A DNA stretch of 64,000 nucleotides from Ananas comosus (GCF_001540865.1 NC_033628.1:13448315-13512314), one strand, 5' to 3'; positions 1 to 12,269 are shown, counted from the first letter of the stretch. Translations and numbers: made by a program. Notes: generated by a model from the sequence alone, not told the origin.

Positions 1-683
1 TACATATTTAGTTATCCCGACTGGCAATTTTTATATCTTTGGCTTGTTTGGTAGCGCATCCCTTGTGTTTCAGGCTATCAGCTCGCCCCACCGTGCGTTG
101 AAGTGTTGCACTCTTGCAGAACTCCTGGCGCAATAGATTAGGATAGTCCAAGTCACAGCGATTAGTCCGCTTATTCGAAAGCATCCAACAGGAGATACTT
201 GGGCCTACAATTTGGCTCCGCTTGAAATTATAAATATATTATTTATTTATTTTCATACATAATATTGCGTTCAACATATCACAATTGAGTTATTTATGAT
301 ATATGTTTTACGGTCCAATTGAAAATCAGAGAATCATATTCTCGCATTCTTCCGTCCCAATTCCGTTCTTAATATGAAATAGGCCCTTACACATTTTAAT
401 GTACCACTTCTTTCTTAAAAAATCATAATTTGTGTCTATCTACCAACGAAATCTTTCAGAGTAGACATCGTGAGTAAATTGTCCTGAAGAGGAGAGAAAA
501 GTTCGCGATCAAAATTACTGTTGAAACACTCCGCATGCAAATATTCAGTAACCTTGATTTGCATCATATACTGGGGGAGAGGGGTTAGGGTGCGCTGATT
601 ACAGATTAGTATGGTCACTGTAGTGTCAAATTTGTGCTAGTGTGGTATTCTTATTAACAAAATATTAGCCCGAGGAGACACCC

Positions 684-802
684 AAATCTAAATAGATTTT
701 TTTTTTTGAGAAAAACATAGCACGCTATCCGCTTCATTCATTTAGGAGATGAACTTAGCTACATGGGTGAGGCAACAAGGCCTCTAAAATCTAAATAGAT
801 TT
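684..802 (-). mobile_element. 5'-truncated SINE with 16-bp target duplication
   Basis: Insert 700-786, read on the minus strand, carries the 3' part of the Au-like SINE seen at 10275-10438 (TAGCGTGCTATG, then A-tail). It is flanked by the direct repeat AAATCTAAATAGATTT at 684-699 and 787-802. The tRNA-like head is absent. Confidence 0.7.
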
Positions 803-999
803 GGGCCCATATATACATTGCAACTCTCTAAGCCCATATGGTGTAGATCACTGCATAATTCAAGGCGAACTGTTGCCCACATATTGGGCCCTTATTGGGC
901 CTACACGTACCCAGATATTAGAGCTCTACTGGGTGTGTAATGGTCCTTAATAAGCCTTAGTTCCAAATAGCCCATAAGAGCTACTGGGCCTACCTGATG

Positions 1000-1258
1000 T
1001 CGAAAACTTAACCCCGATTGGATTCCAATGTTTGTTGTTCGGCTCAAAATGTGGCTCAATAAAACTTGATCGTGTTACCCAAAGTGAGCTTGATCTTTGC
1101 TTAAACTTGCTCGCATTGAGCCAAATTAAGTTCAAAGTTATATCAAATAAACAAAAATATGCTACAACTAAAGCTCAAGTTTGGCTAAAATAAGCAAAGT
1201 GTTAACTTAACTCCGCTTGCTTGTGTTCGGCTCATTTACGCCTCTAGTCCTATGCTTA
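1000..1258 (-). repeat. Dispersed repeat with GTAAATGAGCCGAAC end
   Basis: The minus strand opens GGCGTAAATGAGCCGAAC and is rich in GAGC/AGCTC motifs. A related sequence in the other orientation begins GGGTGGAAACGAGCCG at 63202. This is the widespread plant repeat type with such an end; its class is not resolved. Confidence 0.35.
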
Positions 1259-2534
1259 AGTAAATTCAATTCTTGCAACACTTTCGAAACACCATTTTGG
1301 CGGCCGAAGTTCTATTGCAAGGATTGTGTCTATGGACCGGACTAAGATACGTAAAATTCAAGTAGTCGAGCCCAATTTGGATGTGGGATGTGAATACTAG
1401 GCCTGAGCCTTGTCTATTTAGACCTTTGATTGATTTTGGCTCCAACAATTGTCTCCATTTTTTGGATCTTTGCAAATTATAACAAATCTTTGTATTATCT
1501 TGCTTTAGTCACAAAATAAAACCAAAATTAGAAGAAAAAGGACATAAAAGTTAGGGGCAACAAATTTGCAATGGAATTTGTGTACTTGGTATTTTTGTGG
1601 ATATACTTAGAAGCACAATAGCTTTTACGATAAACTGTTTGAAGAATTATACACGGGTAGTTTTTGTTTTTGTTTTTGTTTTTGTTTTTTCTTTTTTTGG
1701 TGTTGACCATTTCTCCTCCACTTTAGATACCTTTTGACCATAAATGGCCCAGAAGAAAAGGCCCCAAAAGCAACTCTGAATGAATGTAGCTGAACGAGTC
1801 TTAAACTCTTCTCTAGTAGAAGTCCTGTAAAAATAGTTTGATTGATGTTACATTAATTTTTTAATACCATATAAAAAAGCGAAAATTCTATGAAGGAGGG
1901 CACATGAAAAGACACGTGTCTTCATTTTACTGCCTCCCTCATTCAACGTGTTCTCATTTCCTAATATAAAATAAAATAAAATGTAGAGTGGGCATTATAT
2001 TTAGGACACTTGTCGTTATTTATCACGTCGATGATTTATATATATATATATATATTTTATTATTACTATTCTTTTCTCCACGCCTAGTTCAGGTTCTAAT
2101 AATTTGAATGATACAGTACAAATCTAAAACATATAACAGATCCTAAAATATTGAGTGTGTATGCATTGCTTATATTTTATAGGAGCAAGTAAACCTCCAC
2201 CAACCAACAAATGACCTACTAAATATTTTTTATTTTTACTCAAACAAAGAGGTCAGTTTTTCAAAACACTGGTGTACCAGCTACAGGAATCACATAATGG
2301 TGAATACTATTAAATAACTATATATTCTACATTTTTTATGCTTAAATTCTGCTTATGCAGGTGCAGGATAGCATAATGCTCATTACTTTATCGTGACAGC
2401 TATTAAGATTTATTTTTTAGCATCATTAATTTCGTATTAAATCTGTTCTTTGAAATAATATGATATTAAAGTCAGTCTCATGCTCGATAGTTAAAGAGAT
2501 TATGACTTTACATGCTCTGTTCTCCATTAAGATT

Positions 2535-2703
2535 TTTTTTTTTTTCTTTTTGAGAGAGAACAATAGCGTTCATTTTATTTTTTATAAATAAAATTAGTTT
2601 AAAATGTGAAACGTTTAGACATTGAATTTATGACCTCGGTCAGGTACCAACTATTCAGTTGTTTGTCACCTGTGATATGGACGATTAGTATAGATCGAGA
2701 GAT
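2535..2703 (-). mobile_element. Diverged Au-like SINE
   Basis: Poly-T start (the A-tail on minus), GAGAGAGAACAATAGCG and a degenerate B-box region resemble the full copy at 10275. The possible target duplication ATTAAGATT occurs at 2526-2534 and 2704-2712. Confidence 0.55.
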
Positions 2704-2809
2704 ATTAAGATTATCTCCGAGATGTTTGCTGTTGATCTTCTTTGATAACACCAGCAATCATTATTATTATGCTGGTGATATTTGTGAGAAGTTGCGGGCC
2801 ATGAATTAA

Positions 2810-3960
2810 TCATTTAAAGATTTCTGCTCTGGATAAGAAGAACTTTTCTTTCTCATGCATAATTCTTGAGAACCATTCCTGTGCCACTGTGCAAGAAATT
2901 CTTGGATTTTCTTTTGGCTTTTCCCTCCCACCATAGAAGAAAAAGGGCACGAACAACCTTGTGGCTGTGATCATAAATTCCAATCCCATTTAAGAATCTT
3001 TAGTCCAGGGGAAAAGGGAAAAAGGGAAAGGGGAAAAGGGAGATGAATTGGATCGGGTAGGCATTTTTTTGAGTCTTTTGTAATAAAAGAGAGAACCTTT
3101 TGATTACCTCGTGAGCGATGCGGAAGTTTCCATCACCAGTTACCACAAAAAGCTTAAATACTCGCATATTTTCTAGTCAATCTCTCACTAACAGTCATAT
3201 TAAGCAATTAATACCCAAACTTTGGGGGTTGACATTTCCTCTTCTTATTTTTTTTTCTCTAACATCCATAGTAGTGTTCCACAATCTAGGCTTTCTCCAC
3301 CAATTGGTCAAAGTGAGTCGGTCGACGCGATTCGCCATCGTTCCCCAACTTGTTGCCGCAACAAGGGCATAAGTACGTCTCGTTCGGGACGCGTTTGAAC
3401 CCAGCTAACATTGCTATTTCTATCCCTGTCCAATCCAAACTTTCACGTTCGGATCTTAAATTCGAATGTGATAATTCGTCGGGTTTAAATTATAGAGTGG
3501 ACTTTTGCATTTGATTTAGCGAATCAAATTCGTACATTTGGGTTCAAGTTGATCAGAAGGACAAAACGAACTGTCAGACAAATCCAAACCAGACAGTAAT
3601 TTGACTGGGTCTAATGGTGTAAAATTTTCGATTCCCTCAAATTTGATTTGTTCAAAGGATTGAAGATGTGGGCCTTCAAGTGGAAGAGGTCTACAAATTG
3701 AGATGCAATGATCGAAGGAATCAAAAAAAGATGAATCAATCTACACTTTGGCGAAAATGACAAGGTTTTGTCACGAGCATTGGATGGGAATAATGAATAT
3801 TGTGTTTTTTTAAAAGAAAGGGTGTCAAGGTAAAGTTATGCAAGGTGGAATCTGAATAGCGAGCCTCGGAGCCAGTATACCCCACAGATGCTAATTTGTG
3901 ATCCTGGTTCTTCTGTTAGTACCATCTTTGTTGGAATTTTGGTACCAATTTTGATCCAAG
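2810..3960. other. Intergenic sequence without recognised genes
   Basis: Short reading frames only. Nothing with conserved motifs was seen. Confidence 0.5.
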
Positions 3961-3973
3961 GAGAGACACTTTG

Positions 3974-4205
3974 TGTAACGCCCCAATAGTTCTACATCGG
4001 ATTAAAAAATAATTCTGATTGAAATATATAAGGCCTTCGTACTAGTAATAATAACTTGACTTAAGTATTTTCATTTCTCAATTTGTTTAAATGTAACAAA
4101 TTATTATTGGTAGTGGGTCGGGACGTTATAATAAAAAAAAAATTAGATTTAGATCTTCTGTGTCCTAGAAATGCTTAAACCTAGTGGAACTATTGAGGCG
4201 TTACA
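3974..4205. mobile_element. TG...CA element with 5-bp target duplication (solo-LTR- or MITE-like)
   Basis: The 232-bp element begins TGTAACGCCCCAATAGTT and ends AACTATTGAGGCGTTACA, nearly perfect inverted ends. It is flanked by CTTTG at 3969-3973 and 4206-4210. TG/CA ends with a 5-bp duplication fit an LTR. The long inverted ends also allow a MITE reading. An ACATCGGATTA motif and a GGGTCGGGACGTTATA motif lie inside. Confidence 0.65.
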
Positions 4206-4210
4206 CTTTG

Positions 4211-7200
4211 AACTGGTCATGCTTGGGCCGTGTATGCTCTAAAATTTGGGTTTTCTAGAATTATCTGATTTGCCTGTGCGACTTTAGTCTCAAGTGGATT
4301 CAACATTGAAAATAACACTTATTGCACACTAAACAAAATAAATAGGCCCCTAATGAAAACAAAAAAATAAAATAAAATAAAATTACTGGTGCTACTTCAA
4401 ACAGTTTTTTTTTTTTTGGCAAAATTTTTTATCCAAATCAAATCTTGAACCTTTTTATATTCTAGATATTTACCATAAGTGGCTGTCCATCCTTAAATTC
4501 AGACTCAATAACTCATTCCTAACCTAATCTCCAAATTTTCACATGATAATAGTATTGCTAGCATAATAGAGAGAAATCAAGGTGCTTTTCAAGTTGAAAC
4601 TTAGTCCAGCTCCTTAATGTGTTGGTGCTTTTTCTATATTCCAAAGATCTTTATCTTTTTCTTTTCCTTTTTCTTTTTCTCTTTTTTTCTTTTGTTTCCT
4701 CTTAAAAGGTGTTCAAAAGATCCTCACTAAAGCCTTGTGTACATATGGAGAGAGAGTTTAGGGCCACCAATAAGGAAAATAACCAATTTACTTGCTTGGT
4801 AGGGAGATATTATTTTGCCTGATGTGGACTGTGTGGTGTTTCTCTTGAATCCATCTGACATTCCATCCACCCCACCAAGAGTCACCTTGTGGGAACTATT
4901 TATGGTAACCATATGGAAGCTCCATATGAACCACAATCTTAAAACTTCCAAACATATATAAATATAAAATTAAAAAAAAAAAGAGGGGGGGTCTCATTAT
5001 TGTTGGGGGGCCATGTGGGGATGAGGAGAAAGCTACCTGAGCCTGTTACTTGTGTGGAATTTAATGATCACAGGTTGCATGTGAATGCTTTTCAAATTTT
5101 GCACTGTCCACATTGGCACAGGAGAGTAGATTAAGTTCTTAGCCATTTCGAGCCTCTTGCACAGATTTTTTTTTTTTTTTTTTTTAATCAACTGTGCTAG
5201 TAAGTCCAATCAAAATAGTATATATAAATAACTATGAAAATGAGATGCACTATCAACCAACTATTATGAATCTTATGAAAGTTTACTTAGGAAGAAGTAA
5301 ACATTGTTTTCAAGCCAATAAACTGAAACAAAATTATATTTTAATTTTGTCATAAAAGGTTTTTTCTTATAAATTTTTTGGGGTCCCTCTATATCTATTC
5401 GTTCGAGATTGAGCACTTACGGAATGACAATTTCGAGCTCGCGGGTGGGTTTAGTTTTTGGTTAGCGAGGGTTCGGGTCCGGTCAATTTTGGTCTATTTT
5501 GGGTCTAAAAGTGCCCCCACCTGGTCCTTCTCATCTGAGGACTCAAATTTGATTTACTATCCCAACAAAAAGAGTCAATGCATAGAGAGCCATTGATTCA
5601 TGTGCATGCTATATATTAATTTAATTAATATTATGTCACGGTATCTTAACACATCCCATTGTCAAACCAGCCCTATTGGCAATAGTTTTAATAGTTGGCC
5701 GTTGCTTTCACGTCTAATCATTAATGACCAGTGTACTAATCTGCAGGATACGACGGATATATAAATAATAAATAAAAAATAAAAAATATTAAAGAGGAAG
5801 AAAAAAATTAAAAAATAAATATTCAAGTGTATTTTTTTAATAAAATATATGAATTAAACTAACTAATATGACCATTCAAAATAGATAACTATCCAGAATC
5901 ACCACTAAAAAAAAAAAAATGCAAAGGTCGTATGAAGATGGAGATGATAATGTTGCTATGATGACGACAATGGCGATGAAAACCTTATAAAAGTTTGTAG
6001 AATTTTGCGCTCTTTTTGGCGGATGGTCAGAAGTTGCGGGTCAGAACTGCCATATCAACTATGAAATCAAAACTAACCTATAAATTAATCAAAATAGCAT
6101 ATAAATCAAATTTTTTTATTGATACAACCACCATATCAAAAATAATACAAAAAAAATAAATCCTAAAAGGATATATAGTAAGAATTCGCGATTAAAATAA
6201 AGAAAAGAAAAATTATGTTTAGAGTTTTGGTTTTCCAAACCTACCCCTCGATCCGTATATTATCGCTATCCAATTAACTTCCTTTACCGAAAAAACCATT
6301 TGATTACATTTTTTTTTTCATAACTCCGAAAAAATTAAAATAAATAGAAACCTTAGTAGCACTCTTTTGATCGAGGAGGGTCGGGTCAAATCAGGTTGGC
6401 ACGAATTAGGACTTGGAGTACTCCCTTACTCTTTCTCAATCTCTAGATCTGAAAGTAGTAACTATTCATCTTCTCTTTTTAAAATTTTGTGGGTTAGAAA
6501 TTATTTGAGCGAAAAAAAAGCACTAATATTAAAGAGAAAAAAATAAAAAACGTATAAATTAAAGAGCACATTGATTACAGATCATTGAATAAAAAGGAGG
6601 GGAGGGGAAAAGTCAAGAGCACAAATCAGTTCAAAAGAAAGACTAGTGAGAATGAAAAAAAAATTTGCCACATAGCAAAAATATTAAAAATTCATATAGG
6701 TTAATAGATTATACTAGTGTAGAAACCCGCGCGATGCAGCAGGTAGATAATGAAATTCAAAATTCAAAATTTTAAAAAATAAGATTATAGTTAGAATTCT
6801 AAATACTAATTTTTCTAAATTATAAAATTTTGAATGAAAGTTATATGGCTCCAAAACAGCACTATTCTTCAATAAATGTGGTTAGAAACTTTAGAATTTT
6901 ATCAAATTCTAAAATTCATAGTATATAGTCCATACTATAAAGTTCAAAATAAAATAAGTCTATTATACATATCCTTAAAATATTATAGAAATTAGATCTT
7001 GTGATAGTTTTGCTGGAAAAATATTTACTTCTCTTCTTCATCGAAATCAGAAAATTGAATTAAACTGCAAATAAGAGTACACATTCAAGTTATTTTCTAT
7101 TTATATCAAATAAAATATAAACTATGCATTGAATGTTTTAAGACAATATTTTAAAACTTCTTATGAACAACATATTTGTATTTTATTTCTTAGATCTTAT

Positions 7201-8160
7201 TTATCAGGTTAAGATTTTGGGAAGGTGGCATGATATATGTTGTTTGATATATATAATAAAGTTTTAGATGAAAAAGATCTGATAAAATTAGATAGAAAAG
7301 GTTAAGAATTCAACAAAAAACTCAATTTATATTCAGAGATGATCATGCACAGTTTAATTTAGAGTGCAATTTGTTAAAATTAGATCATTAGTTAAGCTTT
7401 AATTTGTCTATTAAGTTATATTTTGTTATAAGTTGGATTTGGATGAGGCTAAATAATTTAAGTTGATTTGTGGATAGAAATAGCATAAAAAATAAAAAGA
7501 AGGTTGTAGATGTAGATAAATCATTAGCAACAACAGCACTATAATATGGCAAAATTAAAATAATCATAAATTTCAAACAAATAATTAATATGACAACATG
7601 TAATTATTTCCATAAATCGGCTACACCTAGGAACCTGCACATCAACAAAAGAACAGAGTTGTTCGTCTGCGACCATAGTAATTCCATATCTGGGAGGAGG
7701 TAACGAAAATTGTGCGCAGATTTTGCAAAGTAAACAGCGAAAGTTGATGTCGATATTAACAGTTGATGTTATTTGCTGTCGAAAAATACACACAGGGCTT
7801 TTGTTTTACTTTTAACACGTGATTTACTTTAAACACATATTCTATTAAATAATAAAGGCAAAGAAAAATATTTAAAAATAATAAATTCTAACTAAAGTAA
7901 AACCATAAATACAAAATTACAAAAACAAANAAGTAGGGATGAGCCGGTTCAATAAAAAATCGGTTTCGACATAAAATATATAACAAAACTATGTTGATTT
8001 AGTTCAAAAAAATAAATAGAAAGAAGAAGAGGTTCAAAATAGAATAATTGAAAGAAGAGAAAAAAAAATCGAATTCAAAGAATATACATAACAAAATAGA
8101 CAAGTTCGGATTAAAAAAATTTAAAAAAAATAAAATATGTAAAAAAAAACTTGTTGGTTT
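4211..8160. other. Repeat-rich, gene-poor AT-rich region
   Basis: No coding sequence was recognised. A block at about 6712-6745 reads ACTAGTGTAGAAACCCGCGC, a sequence type seen at plant transposon ends. An N lies at 7930. Confidence 0.5.
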
Positions 8161-8173
8161 GGTTCAAAGAAGA

Positions 8174-8259
8174 ATATAATTGAAAGAAAAGAAAAAAAAT
8201 TAGAAAAATACTAAACTAAGGAAAAAGTGCCACGTCATTTTACACATTGGGGATTAATA
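8174..8259 (+). repeat. Direct repeat, left of EC1
   Basis: Matches 9771-9846: TATAATTGAAA, purine tract, CTAAACTAAGGA, then ACGTCAT(T/C)TTACACATTGG. The two copies flank the EC1 gene 1.6 kb apart. Confidence 0.75.
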
Positions 8260-8432
8260 ATAACTCATACCAGGTTCACATATGACCCAACCATACTAAG
8301 CCCATTTGACCCTAACACATACACACATATATAGGTATGACTCACATCAAAGTGACTAACACAAATCATGCAAACCTACGTGCATGGGCCACCACTTTAA
8401 CAGTTAAAAACACCAGACACCATTTCTCGATT

Positions 8433-8870
8433 CTAGTGGGATGCTGGCCCTGGAGAGATAGACGGCGAGGCCGGCGGCGACGTCGGCGTCGGCGTCGGCG
8501 TCGACGGGTCGAAGGAATCGTTTGTTGGATCGCAGTAGCCGCGCAGTATGTCTCCTTCTTGAGCCGTGAAGCCAAGGGACGCCAGCAAAACGTCGGTGGC
8601 CCAGCAGTGATGCTCGATGACGCGAATGGCCCGGCAGCAGCTCGGGCCCAGGTACGTTTCGCCGTTGAGGAAGAAGAGGATCACCTCCCCTGTGCACGAC
8701 TGGAGCTCCACCAGCGAGTCCCAGCACTGCTTCATGCCGTTCGACTGTAGGCGGGCCGAAAGGCCGATCGGGCCGACGGGCCGAGCCTCCGACGACGTCG
8801 GAGCGGGCATGGTTGCGAGGGAGGATGCTACGAGGAAAATGAAAATAGATTGTTTGAAGAGAGAAGCCAT
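8433..8870 (-). CDS. EC1: Egg cell-secreted protein 1-like (EC1, prolamin-like domain)
   Basis: Intronless gene of 145 aa. EC1 proteins are small cysteine-rich proteins secreted by the egg cell that activate sperm during double fertilization (family knowledge). Residues 1 to about 22 form a hydrophobic signal peptide (SIFIFLVASSLA). The prolamin-like domain follows, with six cysteines in the EC1 pattern: KQCWDSL, LQSC, a CC pair in PSCC, HHCW and RGYC. The family hallmark LFFLNGET is present. An in-frame GTG lies seven codons upstream, but the first ATG is at 8870 and gives the better signal peptide, so I chose that. The C-terminus is unusual: a Pro/Ser/Thr-rich tail of about 30 residues with repeated PTPT and SPP motifs after the last cysteine. 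A TATA box lies about 70 bp upstream. Family assignment is firm. Orthology to one EC1 paralog is not resolved. Confidence 0.93.
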   Translation of the reverse strand: MASLFKQSIFIFLVASSLATMPAPTSSEARPVGPIGLSARLQSNGMKQCWDSLVELQSCTGEVILFFLNGETYLGPSCCRAIRVIEHHCWATDVLLASLGFTAQEGDILRGYCDPTNDSFDPSTPTPTPTSPPASPSISPGPASH

Positions 8871-8936
8871 GAGAAACTTCAGTAGAGACACTTGTGAGTG
8901 ATCATATGAATAGATAGATGTTCATGAAAATATTCA

Positions 8937-8945
8937 TATTTATAG
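8937..8945 (-). promoter_or_regulatory. TATA box of the EC1 gene
   Basis: The minus strand reads CTATAAATA, about 67 bp upstream of the EC1 start codon. That places transcription initiation roughly 30-40 bp before the ATG. Seen in sequence; function inferred from position. Confidence 0.6.
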
Positions 8946-9534
8946 AGGTGAAATCGATCAATAAATATGAATAGGAAAATAAAAAGTGAAAGGCCATGCA
9001 TGCATATATACGTTTTAAGGAATGTAAGGTCTCTTAGATTGAGGTGTAATAATAATTAATCAATTAATGGTAGTGGGAGAAACAAAATTAAGGGATTTGT
9101 AACATCTTAATTAATTATTAAGGAATGTGGAGGGTTTTTAATTAGCTATTGAAAAATTTTGGGTCATATGTGGACTCGAGCCCAATTAAGATTTAGATAG
9201 AGCCAGGTTAATTTTGTTGATTGGTTGTTGGATTTGGGTCAAATTAAAACTAGCAATAAGCCCTAACCTAGTGTTTGACTCCTGAAAAAGCGTGAAAAAT
9301 TATTTTTAAAAAATTTATTTGTTTATTTTTTCATGAAAAACACATTTCTCCATAATTTTTTATTTCTCTGATAAAAAATTTAGAAAAGTAAAGTACTATT
9401 TTTTATGAAATCTGAAACGAATGAAAATTATTTTTTCAGTTAGAAAACTATTTTCACAAATAATTTATAGAAAAAAACTAAACACCTCCTAAGAGATTTA
9501 GTATTATTTATGAGGTACATATATATATGAATAG

Positions 9535-9729
9535 TTAGATTAATGGAGAATAACTTGAGAAGTAGAAGAACCATTAGAAACGGTAACATTATTCTTTGTC
9601 ACAATTATTACATTAAGGATTATTAACATATNATATGAATAGTTAGATTAATGGAGAATAACTTGAGAAGTAGAAGAACCATTAGAAACGGTAACATTAT
9701 TCTTTGTCACAATTATTACATTAAGGATT
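9535..9729. repeat. 97-bp direct duplication flanking N9632
   Basis: Bases 9535-9631 and 9633-9729 are the same except for one base (ATTATTAAC against ATTAATAAC), with only the N between. This is an assembly-type overlap like the one at 45399. Confidence 0.85.
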
Positions 9730-9770
9730 AATAACATATCAATCACTAATGAGCATGCTCTATAATTGAA

Positions 9771-9846
9771 ATAAAAGAAAAAAAAAATAGAAAAGTTCTA
9801 AACTAAGGAGGAAGCGCTACGTCATCTTACACATTGGGGATTAATA
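9771..9846 (+). repeat. Direct repeat, right of EC1
   Basis: Second copy of the 8174-8259 repeat in the same orientation, about 80-85% alike by eye. Confidence 0.75.
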
Positions 9847-10259
9847 TAGTTGTATAGATATAGATATAGATAAAACTATTTACTAAAAGGAGAACTGTTG
9901 GAAAATAGGAAGTGTTATATATTAATTAATTAAAATAAAAGGGGGCAAAGTTGGAGATTTGCAAAGGGTGGCAAGGGTTTTATTCCTCACATTTTTTGTT
10001 TCTTTTCTCTAGTAGAGCCACTGTGTACCCAAACCTAATTGGATGATTCTCAAATCAAACTTATCAATTCACAAAATTCTTCGACTGTTCCTGCTCTTTA
10101 TCGGATTGAACAAAACTTAACTATAATATTTCATATATAAAACATGATCATTGCTATTGAATCAAGCTAATCGAGAATATTTAACTTTTGAATTATCCGG
10201 TATAGTTCCTATTTTAAAAAGTGAAATAAAAGTAAGACTTATAATCAGATTAACTAGTC

Positions 10260-10453
10260 AATCCAGCCAAATCTCTTCTTTCTTTTTTTTTTTGAGAGAG
10301 ATATGTAGCACGCTATTTGTTTCGTTTATTTTATTTAGAAATAAACTTTGCTGAAAATATGAATCAAGTAGGATTCGAACTTTAGATTTCGGATACCAAC
10401 CACCAAGCCCCTTGCCACTTACTATAGAAACAGTCGGTAATCCAGCCAAATCT
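10260..10453 (-). mobile_element. Full-length Au-like tRNA-derived SINE with 15-bp target duplication
   Basis: On the minus strand the element has a tRNA-like head with A-box-like TGGCAAGGGGCTTGG and B-box GTTCGAATCC (10371-10380 complement), then a body ending TAGCGTGCTACATATCTCTC and an A-tail. Flanking direct repeats AATCCAGCCAAATCT lie at 10260-10274 and 10439-10453. Internal Pol III promoter boxes plus long target duplications identify a SINE. Confidence 0.85.
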
Positions 10454-12230
10454 TGATAATGGAATGTGAGAGGTTATCTGGCTCAGCTCAGCTCTAAACT
10501 AACGAATCTCTCGTTATTTTATATTCTTTAATGATACTTTTATTTCATAAACAGAAAGTTTATTTAAAAAAAAAACCACCATCTAAAAGAATAGCCTTAA
10601 TATCTTATTTTTAATAAAAAAATTATTATTAAACCATTAAAATGGGAACAAGATTACGTGAGGTGGGGGTCGCCATCATAAACCCCAGGGTCCTGGAGTG
10701 AATAATCCCCAGAAGCTATTATTAAGGAGAAGAGAAGGAGAAGAGAAAGAGTACACCTGCGAAACATCTGCAACAGTGGGGCAAAAAGGACCTCCCAGTA
10801 GTTTCCCGAAAGTTAAAAGGGTGTTTTTGTCACTCTCCCCTGACGCACTTGCGGCTCTGATGCGGACGCGTGGAGGAATCTTAGAGAAGAGGCTCGCGCC
10901 GAGCCGAGCCCGAGCGCCACCGCCCTCCGAGAGACGCACGATGGCGGAGGCGCTCGGGGCCCGAGACAAGCCGCCCCACCTGGAGGTGTGATGTGTGAAC
11001 TCGGAGCTCGCGCTTACGATGACCGAGGAAAAGTAATAATACCTCCCCGTAACAAAAAGGCAATTTTGATATCTCTCTCTCTCTCTCTCTCTCTCAAAAA
11101 AAAAAAAAAAAAAAAGGCAATTTTGATAACGCTTGCGATCCCAAAGGCAATGAGAACGGAAAAATAATTAATAAAGTCGCGGCAACTCTGGTGCACTCTC
11201 TATTTCAATTTTTTTTTTTTTTTTTTTTTGACCTTTTTAGCTACATCAAACCATCTAATAAATTAGTTCATCTAAATTTTTTTAAATATAGTACGGAGGT
11301 TAATCCTGCAAATTAGTTCTATTAATTTTTTATATATATTTTAAAATTACTTTTTTTAGGAAAACATTTGATTATTGGCATACAAAATTATCACTTTGTC
11401 ATCATTAAGCAATGAAACACAACAGCACTAAATTTTTACTGCAGTTTATGTAATAATTCGAATATAAGTTGCGCAAACATCGTTATGTATTACACCATAA
11501 ATAATTATTTTGGTCAGACCGCTGGATATGAATCATATCAAATGTAAAATCCATAAATTGCTAATGCAATTAGTTAGTGACACTATTTCCGGACTAGAGA
11601 TTCCTCCGAAAATAGTGACTGCATTGTGTGAAGACCTAGAGACATTTTAAAATAGTAATAAAAAGAACATCATAATAACATAAAATATTATCTGCATATG
11701 GTAAATTTATCGCTGCCCTTATTTATAAGTAATTCCCCTAGCAATTTAAAATAAAATTAGTACCATTTTTTGGTTTTATGAATTAAATGCTATTTCGCAT
11801 TCAACCGAGTAAAAATAAAAATTACAAGTATTTTCGCAATCATCACATTCAGTTTGTGCTAGAAAATAAAATAGAGATTAGTATTGGACAGATACATTAC
11901 TTATAATTCAAACAAAATATTTACAAATAAAATATTTATTAAATCTCAAAAAATTAATTAATTTGTGGATATAATTGCAATCAATAAGATATTATACAGA
12001 CGCAATTGTACGAGATTATAGAAGATCCCTTGCGGGGGCCTTATATATTATCCAATCTAAATCATTTATTCAAAAAAAAAAAAAGAAAAAAAAGAAAGCC
12101 GAAAATGGGATAAAAAGGGGTTTGAACGGCATAAGACCGCTGGTCGAAAACGGCCGCGGTTTCACAATCGCACCGCGATTTAAAAAAATAATAATAATAA
12201 TTAAAAAATGAAAAGCTGGGCCGGTCATAA
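10454..12230. other. Intergenic region with a GC-rich island and CT/A tract
   Basis: 10670-11000 is GC-rich and contains a 16-codon open frame MAEALGARDKPPHLEV (10941-10991) with a GAG/GTGTGA donor-like end. It could be an orphan first exon but continues into nothing recognisable. A CT microsatellite and an A17 tract follow near 11072-11115. The rest is AT-rich. Confidence 0.4.
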
Positions 12231-12269
12231 ATGCCAGCTCATCCCGTTCTGTCCCGACCCGCGCCTCAG

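Noticed and set aside
5440..5510. GGTTCGGGTCC sequence resembling a tRNA B-box
   Set aside because: No matching A-box or stems around it.
8337..8750. 137-codon plus-strand frame over EC1
   Set aside because: Arg-repeat shadow of the EC1 Pro/Thr tail. No conserved features.
10371..10380. Possible tRNA gene (GTTCGAATCC B-box)
   Set aside because: No cloverleaf or acceptor stem. The context and target duplications show a SINE.
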